A stretch of 64,000 bases of DNA, from positions 8,281-72,280 of the forward strand of contig JAGLCJ010000002.1 in assembly GCA_023146255.1 (NCBI GenBank). Reading direction: 5' to 3'. The notes under the pieces are model-generated. The model saw only the letters and a program-made list of their open reading frames with translations, ran no database searches and had not been told where the DNA came from. Numbering within the stretch: the stretch's first letter is position 1; every line of letters begins with the position of its first letter. Made by a program: the position numbers and the translations under genes. The DNA is from Alcanivoracaceae bacterium (GTDB lineage: Bacteria; Pseudomonadota; Gammaproteobacteria; Pseudomonadales; Alcanivoracaceae). Positions 52,189 through 61,225 of the stretch are shown here, piece after piece.

Positions 52189-53367
52189 GTGACAGAGAAC
52201 AACAAGATCCCGCGTCATGCAGAGCGTGACTACAGTTCGGAAATGGCCGCTGAGCGCCGCGCCTTCATTACCGGCAAGACATCAGCCGGGTTGAATCATG
52301 TAGGCAGCTTTTCCTTTGACCCGGCAGTGTTGCCCGGCAACATCGAGAACTTCTCCGGCGTCGCCCAGATACCGCTTGGTTTTGCCGGGCCGCTGCGCAT
52401 CAACGGTGAGCACGCTCAGGGTGACTTCTATATTCCAATGGCGACCACCGAAGGGACCCTGCTGGCCAGCTATAACCGCGGCATGCGTATCGCCAGCGCC
52501 GCGGGTGGCATAACTACCACGGTGATTGATGATTGCATGCAGCGGGCGCCGTTGTTTGTGTTCGAGAATGCCCGTGCTGCGCGGGACTTCGGCCGCTGGG
52601 TGCATGAGCATTTCTTTGCCATCAAGGCGAAGGCAGAGGAAACCACAAAAAGCGGTCATCTGCGTGATATCCAGCAGTTCGCTCAGGGCAAGATGCGCTG
52701 GCTGCGATTCAACTACACCACCGGTGATGCGGCCGGGCAGAACATGGTCAGCAAGGCGACCCGTCATGCCTGTCAGTGGATTCTGGAGCAGAAGCCACCG
52801 GGTCTGGAGCATTTCACGCTGGCCGCCAACTTCGATACCGACAAGAAGCATTCCGTGGTCAATGCATTGCACAGTCGTGGCAAGCGGGTGGTTGCAGAAC
52901 TGACGTTGCCGGCGGAGATGGTGGAGAAGGTGCTGCACACCAGCAGCAAGGCGATGCATTACCAGCGTCAGTTATCCAATATGGGCGCGATGCTGGCCGG
53001 TTCAGTGAACAATGGCTCGCATTTTGCCAACGGCATTACCGCAATGTTTATTGCCTGTGGGCAGGATGTTGCCAACGTTGCCGAATCTTCCGCTGGCATG
53101 GTTTATACCGAGTTGAAAGACAATGGCGATTACTATGTCTCGGTGACGATCCCGGCGCTGATCGTGGCGACATATGGAGGCGGTACCGGCTTGCCGACAC
53201 AGCGTGAGTGTCTCGAAGTGCTCGGCTGTTATGGCACCGGCAAGGTTAACCGGTTGGCGGAAATTATGGCCGCCGTCGTATTGTGTGGTGAGTTGTCACT
53301 CGGTGCGGCGATTGTCGCTGATGAGTGGGTGTCGAGTCATGACAAATACGGTCGTAACCGACCGTAA
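52189..53367 (+). CDS. Hydroxymethylglutaryl-CoA reductase, class I type
   Basis: 392 residues from GTG at 52189 (CGGAG 6 bases upstream). Motifs of class I HMG-CoA reductase are intact: ENFSGVAQIPLGFAGPL, catalytic Glu in MATTEGTLLAS (about 85), TGDAAGQNMVSKAT, Lys in NFDTDKKHSVVNALHSRGK, Asp in FIACGQDVAN and a C-terminal His in VSSHDKYGR. Class I is the biosynthetic NADPH type of eukaryotes and archaea. No other mevalonate gene is in the window. The role (isoprenoids or a specialised lipid/carotenoid route) is not clear; lateral origin is plausible. Confidence 0.9.
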   Translation: MTENNKIPRHAERDYSSEMAAERRAFITGKTSAGLNHVGSFSFDPAVLPGNIENFSGVAQIPLGFAGPLRINGEHAQGDFYIPMATTEGTLLASYNRGMRIASAAGGITTTVIDDCMQRAPLFVFENARAARDFGRWVHEHFFAIKAKAEETTKSGHLRDIQQFAQGKMRWLRFNYTTGDAAGQNMVSKATRHACQWILEQKPPGLEHFTLAANFDTDKKHSVVNALHSRGKRVVAELTLPAEMVEKVLHTSSKAMHYQRQLSNMGAMLAGSVNNGSHFANGITAMFIACGQDVANVAESSAGMVYTELKDNGDYYVSVTIPALIVATYGGGTGLPTQRECLEVLGCYGTGKVNRLAEIMAAVVLCGELSLGAAIVADEWVSSHDKYGRNRP

Positions 53368-53393
53368 AGGAATATGCACCAGGGAGGATGGTG

Positions 53394-54881
53394 ATGAGCC
53401 AGGACGTGCTGAATACCAATACCAGTCAGTGGTCGCTGGTGATTCACAGGGTCACACAATCGTCGGTGGAGATCTGGGTGGGAACGCTGTTCCCGTTTAT
53501 GAAAATGCCGGATCATGCCAGAGTTGTGATCCGTGATGATCAGGGGCAGGAAACAGAGCATCTGCTGGTTCGGGGCGACTGGCAGCGACCGTTTCGCAGT
53601 ATGAATCAGCGCTTCTGGGCGTTGGTTACGGTAACCGCACTGACACCCGGGAAGCAGTATCGGGTGCGCTTCGAGCGACGTATCGAGGCGCTGGCGGGGG
53701 TGCGATCACAACCATTGTGGCAGCACCTGCGCGATGCCGAGTTCGGCACCTTGCCGGATGCGCTCCCCGGTCCGACCGAAGCGCCTTTCACGGTTGGGCT
53801 TGGCAGCTGCTTTTACAATCACCGTGACGGCGGCCATGCGGCGGCAGCCTACAAGGCTATTTACGAGAATGGTGGCCATGCCAGTCCCGACATCACCTTT
53901 CTCAGTGGTGATCAGGTTTATCTGGATATCGGCTTCGATTCACTGTCGCTGATTCCGAAAGAAATTCGCGAACGTATTGCCACGGATTATGCCGTTCACT
54001 GGCAGGCGCTAGGCAGCATCTTCACGCGCGGCGGCACCTGGATGTTGCCGGACGATCACGAGTACTGGAATGACTATCCGTTCTACGACTCACTGCTACC
54101 GACCTTGCTGCCACTGAAGTTGTCGCCCGTGCGCAGAGCCTGGTCTCAGGCTTCGCGCGATGCGGTCAGCAATATCCAGCGCAGCGCGCAGGTCGAAACC
54201 TTTTCGATCGGCAATGAGCTTTCATTCTGCATCGCGGACCTGCGTTCGTATCGACGCGGCAAGCGCTTTCTTCCCGAGGAATCATTCGCAAGGCTGTGCG
54301 ACTGGGCGCGTAATCTTGATTGCCCCGGTGTGTTGCTGGTGCCACAACCGTTGATTGTTGGTGACGAATCGCTGGAGCGAAACCTGCGCAGTTTTCCCGA
54401 GCAGTACGCGGCGCTACTCGGCGCCTTGGCCAGCAGTGGGCACGATGTGGTGCTGCTCAGTGGTGATGTGCACTTTGGCCGGATTGCCTCGGTGTCACTT
54501 GGTCAGCAGGGTGGCAAGTTGATCGAGATTATTTCTTCGCCGCTGTCGAACCTGACTGGCCTGAATGGTGTGGCCACCGCAACGGCAGAGCTGAAGCCGA
54601 AGCGTTTTCCGGACAATGCCACGGCGGCGCGTTTGGGATGGTCCGCCAGTTCGGTGGATTACCGGAACGGCAGCTGGGCGGTGTCTACCCGGCCGGGCTT
54701 CCCCTTGTCTGCCTACCCGAAAGCCCGAACCCGCGAGCATTTCATGACCATCGGTTTTCGCCGCGACGGGTTGGGTGCTGTCAGCCTGGAGGCCAATGCC
54801 TGGCGCGTGCGCGAGCGGGCCGGTCCGGACAATATGCCGGTAGCGGATTTTACTCAGCCTTTTATCACCCGACTGCGCTAA
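53394..54881 (+). CDS. PhoD-like metallophosphatase
   Basis: 495 residues from ATG 53394 (AGGGAGG 6 bases upstream; ATG 53388 sits right on it). An N-terminal Fn3-like strand region (about 1-110) and the metallophosphatase core: LGSCFYNH, FLSGDQVYLDIG, LPDDHEYWND and VVLLSGDVHFGRI. Related to alkaline phosphatase D. No signal peptide, so a cytoplasmic variant; substrate unknown. Confidence 0.88.
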   Translation: MSQDVLNTNTSQWSLVIHRVTQSSVEIWVGTLFPFMKMPDHARVVIRDDQGQETEHLLVRGDWQRPFRSMNQRFWALVTVTALTPGKQYRVRFERRIEALAGVRSQPLWQHLRDAEFGTLPDALPGPTEAPFTVGLGSCFYNHRDGGHAAAAYKAIYENGGHASPDITFLSGDQVYLDIGFDSLSLIPKEIRERIATDYAVHWQALGSIFTRGGTWMLPDDHEYWNDYPFYDSLLPTLLPLKLSPVRRAWSQASRDAVSNIQRSAQVETFSIGNELSFCIADLRSYRRGKRFLPEESFARLCDWARNLDCPGVLLVPQPLIVGDESLERNLRSFPEQYAALLGALASSGHDVVLLSGDVHFGRIASVSLGQQGGKLIEIISSPLSNLTGLNGVATATAELKPKRFPDNATAARLGWSASSVDYRNGSWAVSTRPGFPLSAYPKARTREHFMTIGFRRDGLGAVSLEANAWRVRERAGPDNMPVADFTQPFITRLR

Positions 54882-54900
54882 GCCAGTCTAGAATGCCGGT

Positions 54901-55590
54901 ATGAGACTCGACTTCTTTATTGCCCACGCCACCGGCTTGTCGCGCCGCGAGGTCAGGATACTGCTCGCTCGTGGCGAGATCACTGTTAATGATGAGCTCC
55001 GGCCGAAGGCGAATCTGCAGCTTCAGCCGGGTCAGGCGGTGCGTTGCCGTGGCACGCTGCTCAGCCTGCCCGGTCAGCGTTATCTGATGCTGCACAAGCC
55101 CGCCGGTGTGGTCAGCTCCACTTCCGATCGTGACGGCACCTCGGTGCTGCAGTTGATTCCTGCCGAGCTGCGCCGGGATCTGCATATTGCCGGGCGCCTC
55201 GATGCAGACACCACCGGCCTGTTACTGCTGAGTTCAGATGGCCAGTGGTCGCATCGGATCACCTCACCAAAATCTTCCTGTAGCAAGGTCTATCGCGTTA
55301 CGACCGCGCGTCCCCTGACCGGAGAAATGATCGGCCAGTTGCGCAGCGGAGTGCTGTTGCGGGGAGAGGAGCGGCCAACCCTGCCGGCGCAGGTTGAGCA
55401 GCTTGATGACTGCTGTCTGCGCCTGACCATTGATGAAGGCCGCTATCATCAGGTCAAGCGGATGCTGGCGGCGGTGGGCAATCATGTCGAGGCGCTGCAT
55501 CGTGAACGGATCGGGCTGCTGGCGCTGGATCCTGCGCTGGCGCCCGGTGAGCATCGTGCCCTGACAGCAGAAGAAACGGCGTTATTCTGA
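54901..55590 (+). CDS. rsuA: 16S rRNA pseudouridine(516) synthase
   Basis: 229 residues: S4-like domain (LDFFIAHATGLSRREVRILLA), then RsuA catalytic core with HKPAGVVSS and catalytic Asp in IAGRLDADTTGLLLLS (about residue 102), and ITSPKSSCSKVY, EGRYHQVKRMLAAVGNHV. It isomerises U516 in 16S rRNA. Twenty bases after the phosphatase stop. Confidence 0.94.
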   Translation: MRLDFFIAHATGLSRREVRILLARGEITVNDELRPKANLQLQPGQAVRCRGTLLSLPGQRYLMLHKPAGVVSSTSDRDGTSVLQLIPAELRRDLHIAGRLDADTTGLLLLSSDGQWSHRITSPKSSCSKVYRVTTARPLTGEMIGQLRSGVLLRGEERPTLPAQVEQLDDCCLRLTIDEGRYHQVKRMLAAVGNHVEALHRERIGLLALDPALAPGEHRALTAEETALF

Positions 55591-55706
55591 ATCGCTCGTA
55601 ACAAATCCCGATTTCAGGCATCAGCAAGGCAGGATGTCCGGGAACCGGCTTGATGGGTTCCTCACAGTCACTGCGGTTCACTGCCGCGTGTGTTCAGGAG
55701 ATAGCC

Positions 55707-56213
55707 ATGCAGCGACGACGTTTTCTACAGCAAGCCCTGTTGCTCGGTGCTTCCGCCGGCTTGCCCGCCATGCTGGCGAGGGCCGCTTCGCCGGTGACCA
55801 GGCTGGATGTATCTGCCGACAGCTGGCGCGGCAAGGTTTCCGACGAGGCCTGGCAAGTGCTGTTTCGCGAAGCCACGGAGCGGCCCGGCAGCAGCCCCCT
55901 GAATGATGAAAAGCGGGACGGCGTGTTCATTTGCGCCGCCTGCTACTTGCCGTTGTTTTCCAGTGAGCACAAGTTTGAAAGCGGCACAGGCTGGCCAAGC
56001 TTCACTCGTCCCCTTGAGGTCGGCAATATCGGCACCAAGCGGGACTTCAAACTGATTCTTCCGCGCACTGAATATCACTGTGCTCGCTGTGGTGGCCATC
56101 AGGGTCACGTCTTCAACGATGGTCCGCCCCCGCGGGGTGAGCGCTGGTGTAACAATGGCGTGGCATTGCGTTTTATCGTCAAGGGCGAAGCCTTGCCAGC
56201 GCTGAGGGGGTGA
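55707..56213 (+). CDS. msrB: Exported peptide-methionine (R)-S-oxide reductase
   Basis: 168 residues. Twin-arginine-like signal (MQRRRFLQQALLLGASAGLPA). Zinc Cys pairs CAAC and CARC, GTGWPSFTRP and the C-terminal WCNNGVALRF with the catalytic Cys. Repairs Met-R-sulfoxide outside the cytoplasm. CAGGAG precedes ATG 55707; the longer frame upstream is unsupported. Followed after 4 bases by msrA. Confidence 0.95.
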   Translation: MQRRRFLQQALLLGASAGLPAMLARAASPVTRLDVSADSWRGKVSDEAWQVLFREATERPGSSPLNDEKRDGVFICAACYLPLFSSEHKFESGTGWPSFTRPLEVGNIGTKRDFKLILPRTEYHCARCGGHQGHVFNDGPPPRGERWCNNGVALRFIVKGEALPALRG

Positions 56214-56217
56214 TGTG

Positions 56218-56814
56218 ATGAAATATTTCCTCACTGTGTTGATGCTGCTGCCGACATGGTTGGTAGCTGCCGAACAATCAGCGGAGCAGGGCGTGGCAAT
56301 TTTTGCCGGTGGCTGCTTCTGGTGCACCGAAGCCGATTTCGACAAGGTCCCCGGCGTGCTGTCGACGACATCGGGGTATATTGGTGGCGAGCTGGAGCGT
56401 CCCAGCTATGAGCAGGTGTCGCGCGGTGGCACCGGCCATCTCGAAGCGGTGAAGGTGGTATTTGATCCTGAGAATACCAATTACGCGCGTCTGCTGGAGG
56501 CATTCTGGCCGACAGTAGATCCGCTTGACGCCGGTGGACAGTTCTGCGACCGAGGCCATCACTATCGCAGCGCAATTTTCTATCTTGATGACAATCAGAA
56601 AGAACTGGCGCAGGCGTCGAAGGCGGCTTTGGCCGCCTCGGGAGAACTGAACGGTGAGATAACGACACTTGTTCTCCGTGCCGGAAATTTCTGGCCGGCG
56701 GAGGAGTATCATCAGGACTACGCCAAACGTAATCCGCTGCGCTACAGCTATTACCGCTCCCGTTGTGGCCGCGACCAGCGTTTGCAAGAGGTCTGGAAGC
56801 ACCAGTCTCCCTGA
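56218..56814 (+). CDS. msrA: Exported peptide-methionine (S)-S-oxide reductase
   Basis: 198 residues with a signal peptide (YFLTVLMLLPTWLVAAEQ), the catalytic FAGGCFWCTEADF (Cys about residue 34), TSGYIGGELERPSYEQV, DRGHHYRSAIFY and the late YHQDYAKRNPLRYSYYR. GAGGGGG precedes ATG 56218. With msrB it forms a periplasmic repair pair. Confidence 0.95.
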   Translation: MKYFLTVLMLLPTWLVAAEQSAEQGVAIFAGGCFWCTEADFDKVPGVLSTTSGYIGGELERPSYEQVSRGGTGHLEAVKVVFDPENTNYARLLEAFWPTVDPLDAGGQFCDRGHHYRSAIFYLDDNQKELAQASKAALAASGELNGEITTLVLRAGNFWPAEEYHQDYAKRNPLRYSYYRSRCGRDQRLQEVWKHQSP

Positions 56815-56879
56815 GCGCTGTCATCAAATCGTAGTGGTGTTGTCATATTTCCGCCCCGACGGCGGTGGATTATGGCGGC

Positions 56880-57416
56880 ATGAATACACAACGAGAGAAG
56901 ACATTCGACAAACTGACCGGCTATGACCTGCGCGCTATGCACTGGCTTCTTGGTCGCCCCTCCGCCGTCCGCATCGCCCGGATTGCCAGACAGGTGTCCA
57001 GGCTGGGAGACGGTCCCTTCTACGCAGTCGTTGCAGCGCTACTCTGGTATCTGTCTGTCCCCGAGGTGGCTGCATTTACCCAGCTTTTGCTGAGCGCATT
57101 CCTGATTGAGCTACCGCTGTATCTATTGCTGAAAAACATGATCAGACGGCCACGACCCGCCGACGCGGTGGAGAGTCTGTCGGCATTTATCCGGCCCTCC
57201 GACCGGTTCAGTTTTCCTTCCGGGCACACAGCGGCAGCTTTCGCTTTTGCGGTCTCGGTGGCAGCATTTTTTCCGGCCTGGGCGCCGCTGGTGTTTGCCA
57301 TGGCCATTGCCATCGGGCTTTCCCGGGTTCTGCTGGGCGTGCATTTCCCCAGCGATATTCTTGCCGGTGCGGTGCTTGGCAGTAGCGCGGCGTTGCTTGC
57401 CTTCGCGCTGATATAA
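56880..57416 (+). CDS. PAP2-family membrane phosphatase
   Basis: 178 residues, about six helices. The three PAP2 motifs are KNMIRRPRP, FPSGHTAAAF and SRVLLGVHFPSD, with both catalytic His. Acts on undecaprenyl-PP or phosphatidate-type lipids (not decided). ATG 56880. A terminator follows the stop. Confidence 0.92.
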   Translation: MNTQREKTFDKLTGYDLRAMHWLLGRPSAVRIARIARQVSRLGDGPFYAVVAALLWYLSVPEVAAFTQLLLSAFLIELPLYLLLKNMIRRPRPADAVESLSAFIRPSDRFSFPSGHTAAAFAFAVSVAAFFPAWAPLVFAMAIAIGLSRVLLGVHFPSDILAGAVLGSSAALLAFALI

Positions 57417-57442
57417 AAAAGGCAGCCGGAGCTGCCTTTTTT
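57415..57442. terminator. Bidirectional terminator
   Basis: A6-GGCAGC-CGGA-GCTGCC-T6 lies between the convergent PAP2 and flavin-monooxygenase genes and gives a T-run on both strands. Confidence 0.92.
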
Positions 57443-57456
57443 ACTGGTTTTCAGGA

Positions 57457-58992
57457 TCAGTTGCTGACCTTCTCTGTCTCGCCGCGGGTTACCCTGTTCT
57501 TGCAGCGCACTACCTCATAGGCACCCGGAGCGAGATCCCGGGTTTCCAGCCAGAAACGCCAGGTTGAGGCCGGCCAGATGGTGAAATTCTTGCCATCGGC
57601 TTGTTGATACCAGCTCTGGCAGCCGGACGACCAGACTGTACCTTTCAGTTTTTCCTGAACCCTGACATTGAATTTTTCCTGCACATCCTGACGCACGTCG
57701 ATGTAATCGCCGCCCTGCTGCTTGAGCAGGTTCATGCAGTTAAGGATGTGCTGCACCTGACACTCGATCATGAAAATGATGGAGTTATGTCCCAGAGCGG
57801 TATTCGGGCCCACCAGCTGATACATATTCGGGTAGCCGCTGACGGTGGTGCCATAATAGGCCTCTGCTCCATCTTTCCAGTCATTATTCAGGTTGCGGCC
57901 GCCCAGCCCGGTGAGTTCGAAATCTTTCATGTAGACGCGCGGGTCGACAATAAATCCGGTGCCAAGAATGATGCAATCCGCGGGCCGCTCGACACCATCG
58001 CTGGTGACAATGCTGTTCTCGCGGACTTCGAGAATGCCATCGGTAACCAGCTCGACATTGTCGCGGTTAAAAGTCGGATAGTATTTGTTGGAAATCAGAA
58101 TGCGTTTACAGCCAAGGGTGTAATCCGGGGTCAGCTTGCGAGCGGTTTCCTTGTCTTTTACCTGAAAGCGGATAAAGGCCTCGGCCAGCTTCTGCAGGGT
58201 GCGGGCAATCGCCGGATTGAAGATCGGCCAGACTCGCGATTCATTGCTCCAGTACAGTCGGGCACGATGCAATTTACGCAGCGCCGGGAGGGCGGAGAAC
58301 ATTTTCTTGCTCAGCGACGAATACAGGCGCTCATCGCGCGGAATGACCCAAGCCGGTGAGCGCTGGAACGCATACAGCTGCTTTACCTGCGGTGCGATCT
58401 CCGGCAAGTACTGCACCGCAGAACCGCCGGTGCCGATTGACACCACATTCTTGCCGGTCAGGTCGTAGTCGTGATCCCAGCGGGCAGAATGGAATACCTT
58501 GCCCTTGAAGGTTTCCAGACCCTTGATGGTCGGATACTGGGGGACATGCAACGGTCCGGTGGCCAGCACCCAGTGGCGGGCGATCAGGGTGTCACCGTTG
58601 CTGGTGCGGATAGTCCACTGGCCGGTGCTTTCGTCAAAATTGGCGGCTACGACCTCCTGACCAAAGCGCAGATGCTGACGCAGGCCATACTTGTCCGTGG
58701 TATCGAGAATATATTGCTGGATCTCCTGCCACGGCGCATAACGCTTGCTCCAGTCCGGCTTGCCCTCGAACGAGAACGAGTACATGTGCGATTGGACGTC
58801 GCAGGCGCAGCCCGGGTAGCTGTTGTCACGCCAGGTGCCGCCGACTTCGTTGTCTTTTTCCAGAATGACGAAGTTGTCGTTGCCGCTTTCTTTCAGCTTG
58901 ATTGCCATGCCAAGGCCGCCAAAGCCGGCGCCGACGATAACAACGTCGACAACTTCAGTGGTGGTACCGGGAATATGCGCTTTGCTGGTCAT
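57457..58992 (-). CDS. Flavin-containing monooxygenase, Baeyer-Villiger type
   Basis: 511 residues from ATG 58992 (GGAGG 5 bases upstream). Rossmann motif VVIVGAGFGGLGMAIKL for FAD, LEKDNEVGGTWRDNSYPGCACDV, the BVMO-like fingerprint FKGKVFHSARWDHD (FxGxxxHxxxW-D) and the NADPH motif GTGGSAVQ. It inserts oxygen next to ketones or hydroxylates hydrophobic substrates; AlmA-like alkane enzymes are relatives. Divergent AraC regulator likely controls it (inference). Confidence 0.9.
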   Translation of the reverse strand: MTSKAHIPGTTTEVVDVVIVGAGFGGLGMAIKLKESGNDNFVILEKDNEVGGTWRDNSYPGCACDVQSHMYSFSFEGKPDWSKRYAPWQEIQQYILDTTDKYGLRQHLRFGQEVVAANFDESTGQWTIRTSNGDTLIARHWVLATGPLHVPQYPTIKGLETFKGKVFHSARWDHDYDLTGKNVVSIGTGGSAVQYLPEIAPQVKQLYAFQRSPAWVIPRDERLYSSLSKKMFSALPALRKLHRARLYWSNESRVWPIFNPAIARTLQKLAEAFIRFQVKDKETARKLTPDYTLGCKRILISNKYYPTFNRDNVELVTDGILEVRENSIVTSDGVERPADCIILGTGFIVDPRVYMKDFELTGLGGRNLNNDWKDGAEAYYGTTVSGYPNMYQLVGPNTALGHNSIIFMIECQVQHILNCMNLLKQQGGDYIDVRQDVQEKFNVRVQEKLKGTVWSSGCQSWYQQADGKNFTIWPASTWRFWLETRDLAPGAYEVVRCKNRVTRGETEKVSN

Positions 58993-59123
58993 GCTGGCCT
59001 CCACGGGCATTTTTTCTTGTCGAGGGAGTGTCCCCATGGAGGGCATTCTGGGGGCTTCCACGGTTGCCGGTATATGCTAGTCTGCCATGATAAATTGATA
59101 TTTTCGGCCACCGACGGTCCGTT

Positions 59124-60146
59124 ATGAGCAAGCACTCCATACTTGGCATGGTCTATATGCTGCAGGGTTTCAGGGCATTGGGAGAAGACATTGACCCGGT
59201 GCTGGCGCGTTTCGGCATTGATCTGGACAACATAGACCCGGGGGCGGAGATCGACCGCGGTCTGGAGATGCGTATTCTCACTGAAGCGGCCATGCAGATT
59301 CGCGATCCGCTGGCGGGGCTGAAGATCGGCCAGCATTTTGCGCTGGCCGGGTACGGTCCTTTCATCATGCTGCTAATGACCTGCGACAACGCATATCAGG
59401 CGGTGCAGGAGGGTATCCGCTATCAGGATCTGACATTCCTGTTCAGCCGGATCAGTTTCGAGCCAGGCGAAAAGATCAGTGCGCTGGTGCTGACGCCGCC
59501 GCCGCTGCCTGCTGCTGTGAGGCGGGTCAGGATAGATGGCGAAGTGTCCGGCACGATCAAGCTGCTGCGTGACATGCAAACAGGGATTGGCACCAACTTT
59601 GATGCCGTTGCCATCGAGATGCCGTACCCGATGCCACTGGAGGCAGCGGCCTATGAAGCCCATTTTCGCTGCCCGGTAAAGTTCGGCTTCGAGCAGGGAC
59701 GTATATGGATCCCGAACGCACCACTGGCCACACGTATGCCAACCGGTGATCCGGTTGCGCACCGTATGTATCGGGCCCAGTGTGATGCGCTGTTGCAGAG
59801 TCGCAGTCAGAGCGCCGATAGCATGGCCGATCGTGTGCGCAGCCATCTGGGCTTGTTCAGCGATGATTTTCCCTCGGCGGCGGAAGTGGCGGTGGCACTT
59901 GGTGTCTCAGAGCGCACCCTGCGGCGTCAGCTGGATGCCGAGGCAACCTCATTCCGGTCGTTACTGGATGAGGTGCGAGCGGACAAGGCCCGGCAGTTGC
60001 TTGGATCGGGAAGCGTTTCAGTGGAGTCGGTGGCGCGGCAGCTTGGCTATGCCGAGCCGGCATCGTTTATTCGTGCTTTTCAGCGCTGGACTGGAACAAC
60101 GCCGGCGGCTTACCGGCGCAGCATTGTTGGCGCTCAGGGTAAGTAA
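59124..60146 (+). CDS. AraC-family transcriptional regulator
   Basis: 340 residues: N-terminal sensing domain (GFRALGEDIDPVLARFGID, ALAGYGPFIMLLMTC) and C-terminal HTH (AEVAVALGVSERTLRRQL, VSVESVARQLGYAEPASFIRAFQRWTG, written in full only as motif). Same type as the regulator at 10725. Divergent from the monooxygenase (131-base gap). Its stop overlaps the convergent anmK by 13 bases. Confidence 0.9.
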   Translation: MSKHSILGMVYMLQGFRALGEDIDPVLARFGIDLDNIDPGAEIDRGLEMRILTEAAMQIRDPLAGLKIGQHFALAGYGPFIMLLMTCDNAYQAVQEGIRYQDLTFLFSRISFEPGEKISALVLTPPPLPAAVRRVRIDGEVSGTIKLLRDMQTGIGTNFDAVAIEMPYPMPLEAAAYEAHFRCPVKFGFEQGRIWIPNAPLATRMPTGDPVAHRMYRAQCDALLQSRSQSADSMADRVRSHLGLFSDDFPSAAEVAVALGVSERTLRRQLDAEATSFRSLLDEVRADKARQLLGSGSVSVESVARQLGYAEPASFIRAFQRWTGTTPAAYRRSIVGAQGK

Positions 60147-61225
60147 AGCGCGCCCAGCACTGCCTCGGCACGTGCGCCGGTTACTTTGCGGACATTGCCC
60201 GGTACCTGATTAAGGCGCGCCCAGGCAAGCCATGCGAATGCAGCGCCCTCTACCCAGTCCGCGCTCAGGCCGACGTCATCGGTGGGCATCACCGGGGCGT
60301 TTTTGCAGAGTGTTTGTATGCGCCGCATCAGCGTCTTGTTGTGTGCACCGCCACCGCATACCAACACCTTTGCCGGCATCAGCGGTCTCAGTGCTTCAGT
60401 AATTGACCAGGCTGTCAGTTCTAGCAGCGTTGCCTGAACATTTTCGGGCGACTCCCCATTCAGATGGCTGTTCAACCATTCCATGCAGAACAACTCACGT
60501 CCGGTGCTCTTCGGTGGTGGCATGGCGAAATAGGGTTCCTGCTGCATGCGTTCAAGCAATGCCGGTTGCAGCTGGCCGCTGGCTGCCCAGTGGCCATCCT
60601 GATCAAACTGTTCACCACGATGTTTCCGTATCCAGCCATCCATCAGCACGTTGCCAGGGCCAGTGTCGAAGCCGCTGGTAACGTCGCCATTTTCCAGCCA
60701 GGTAATGTTGGCCATTCCGCCGATGTTGACCACTGCGGTGCCTGACATGCTGCCCCACATGGCGCGATGGAAAGCCGGAACCAGAGGCGCGCCCTGACCG
60801 CCGAGCACCATGTCACGGTTGCGAAAATCGCAAACTACAGCGATGCCGGTACGCACAGCCAGAGTGTCGGCGCTGCCAATCTGAACAGTGAAGCCTTGGC
60901 TTCCCGGGCGGTGCCGAATGGTTTGACCGTGACAACCTATGGCAATGACATCGGAGGCGGAAGTGCCGGTTTTGTTCAGAAGGTCCAGCGACGCCGCGGC
61001 GAACTGCTCGCCTAATGCGAGATGGACGACGCCAGCACGATCAATTTCATCGGCGCCGCTCTGGCACAGCTGGAGAATTTTTTCTCTCAGCCCGGAGGGC
61101 ATGGTGTGACTATGAGTTCCCCGCAAGCTGATGCGATCACTGCTGCAATGCAGCAGCACCGCATCAATGGCATCCAGACTGGTGCCGGACATCAGGCCAA
61201 TGTACAGGCCATCAAGGGGTTTCAT
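60134..61225 (-). CDS. anmK: Anhydro-N-acetylmuramic acid kinase
   Basis: Recycles cell-wall anhMurNAc to MurNAc-6-phosphate. 363 residues: LMSGTSLDAIDAVL at the N-terminus, CHGQTIRHRP, DFRNRDMVLGGQGAPLVPAFH (catalytic Asp region), VVNIGGMANIT, GFDTGPGNVLMD and VCGGGAHNK. ATG 61225 lies 14 bases inside mepM. Forms an operon with mepM, as in Pseudomonas. Confidence 0.95.
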   Translation of the reverse strand: MKPLDGLYIGLMSGTSLDAIDAVLLHCSSDRISLRGTHSHTMPSGLREKILQLCQSGADEIDRAGVVHLALGEQFAAASLDLLNKTGTSASDVIAIGCHGQTIRHRPGSQGFTVQIGSADTLAVRTGIAVVCDFRNRDMVLGGQGAPLVPAFHRAMWGSMSGTAVVNIGGMANITWLENGDVTSGFDTGPGNVLMDGWIRKHRGEQFDQDGHWAASGQLQPALLERMQQEPYFAMPPPKSTGRELFCMEWLNSHLNGESPENVQATLLELTAWSITEALRPLMPAKVLVCGGGAHNKTLMRRIQTLCKNAPVMPTDDVGLSADWVEGAAFAWLAWARLNQVPGNVRKVTGARAEAVLGALYLP

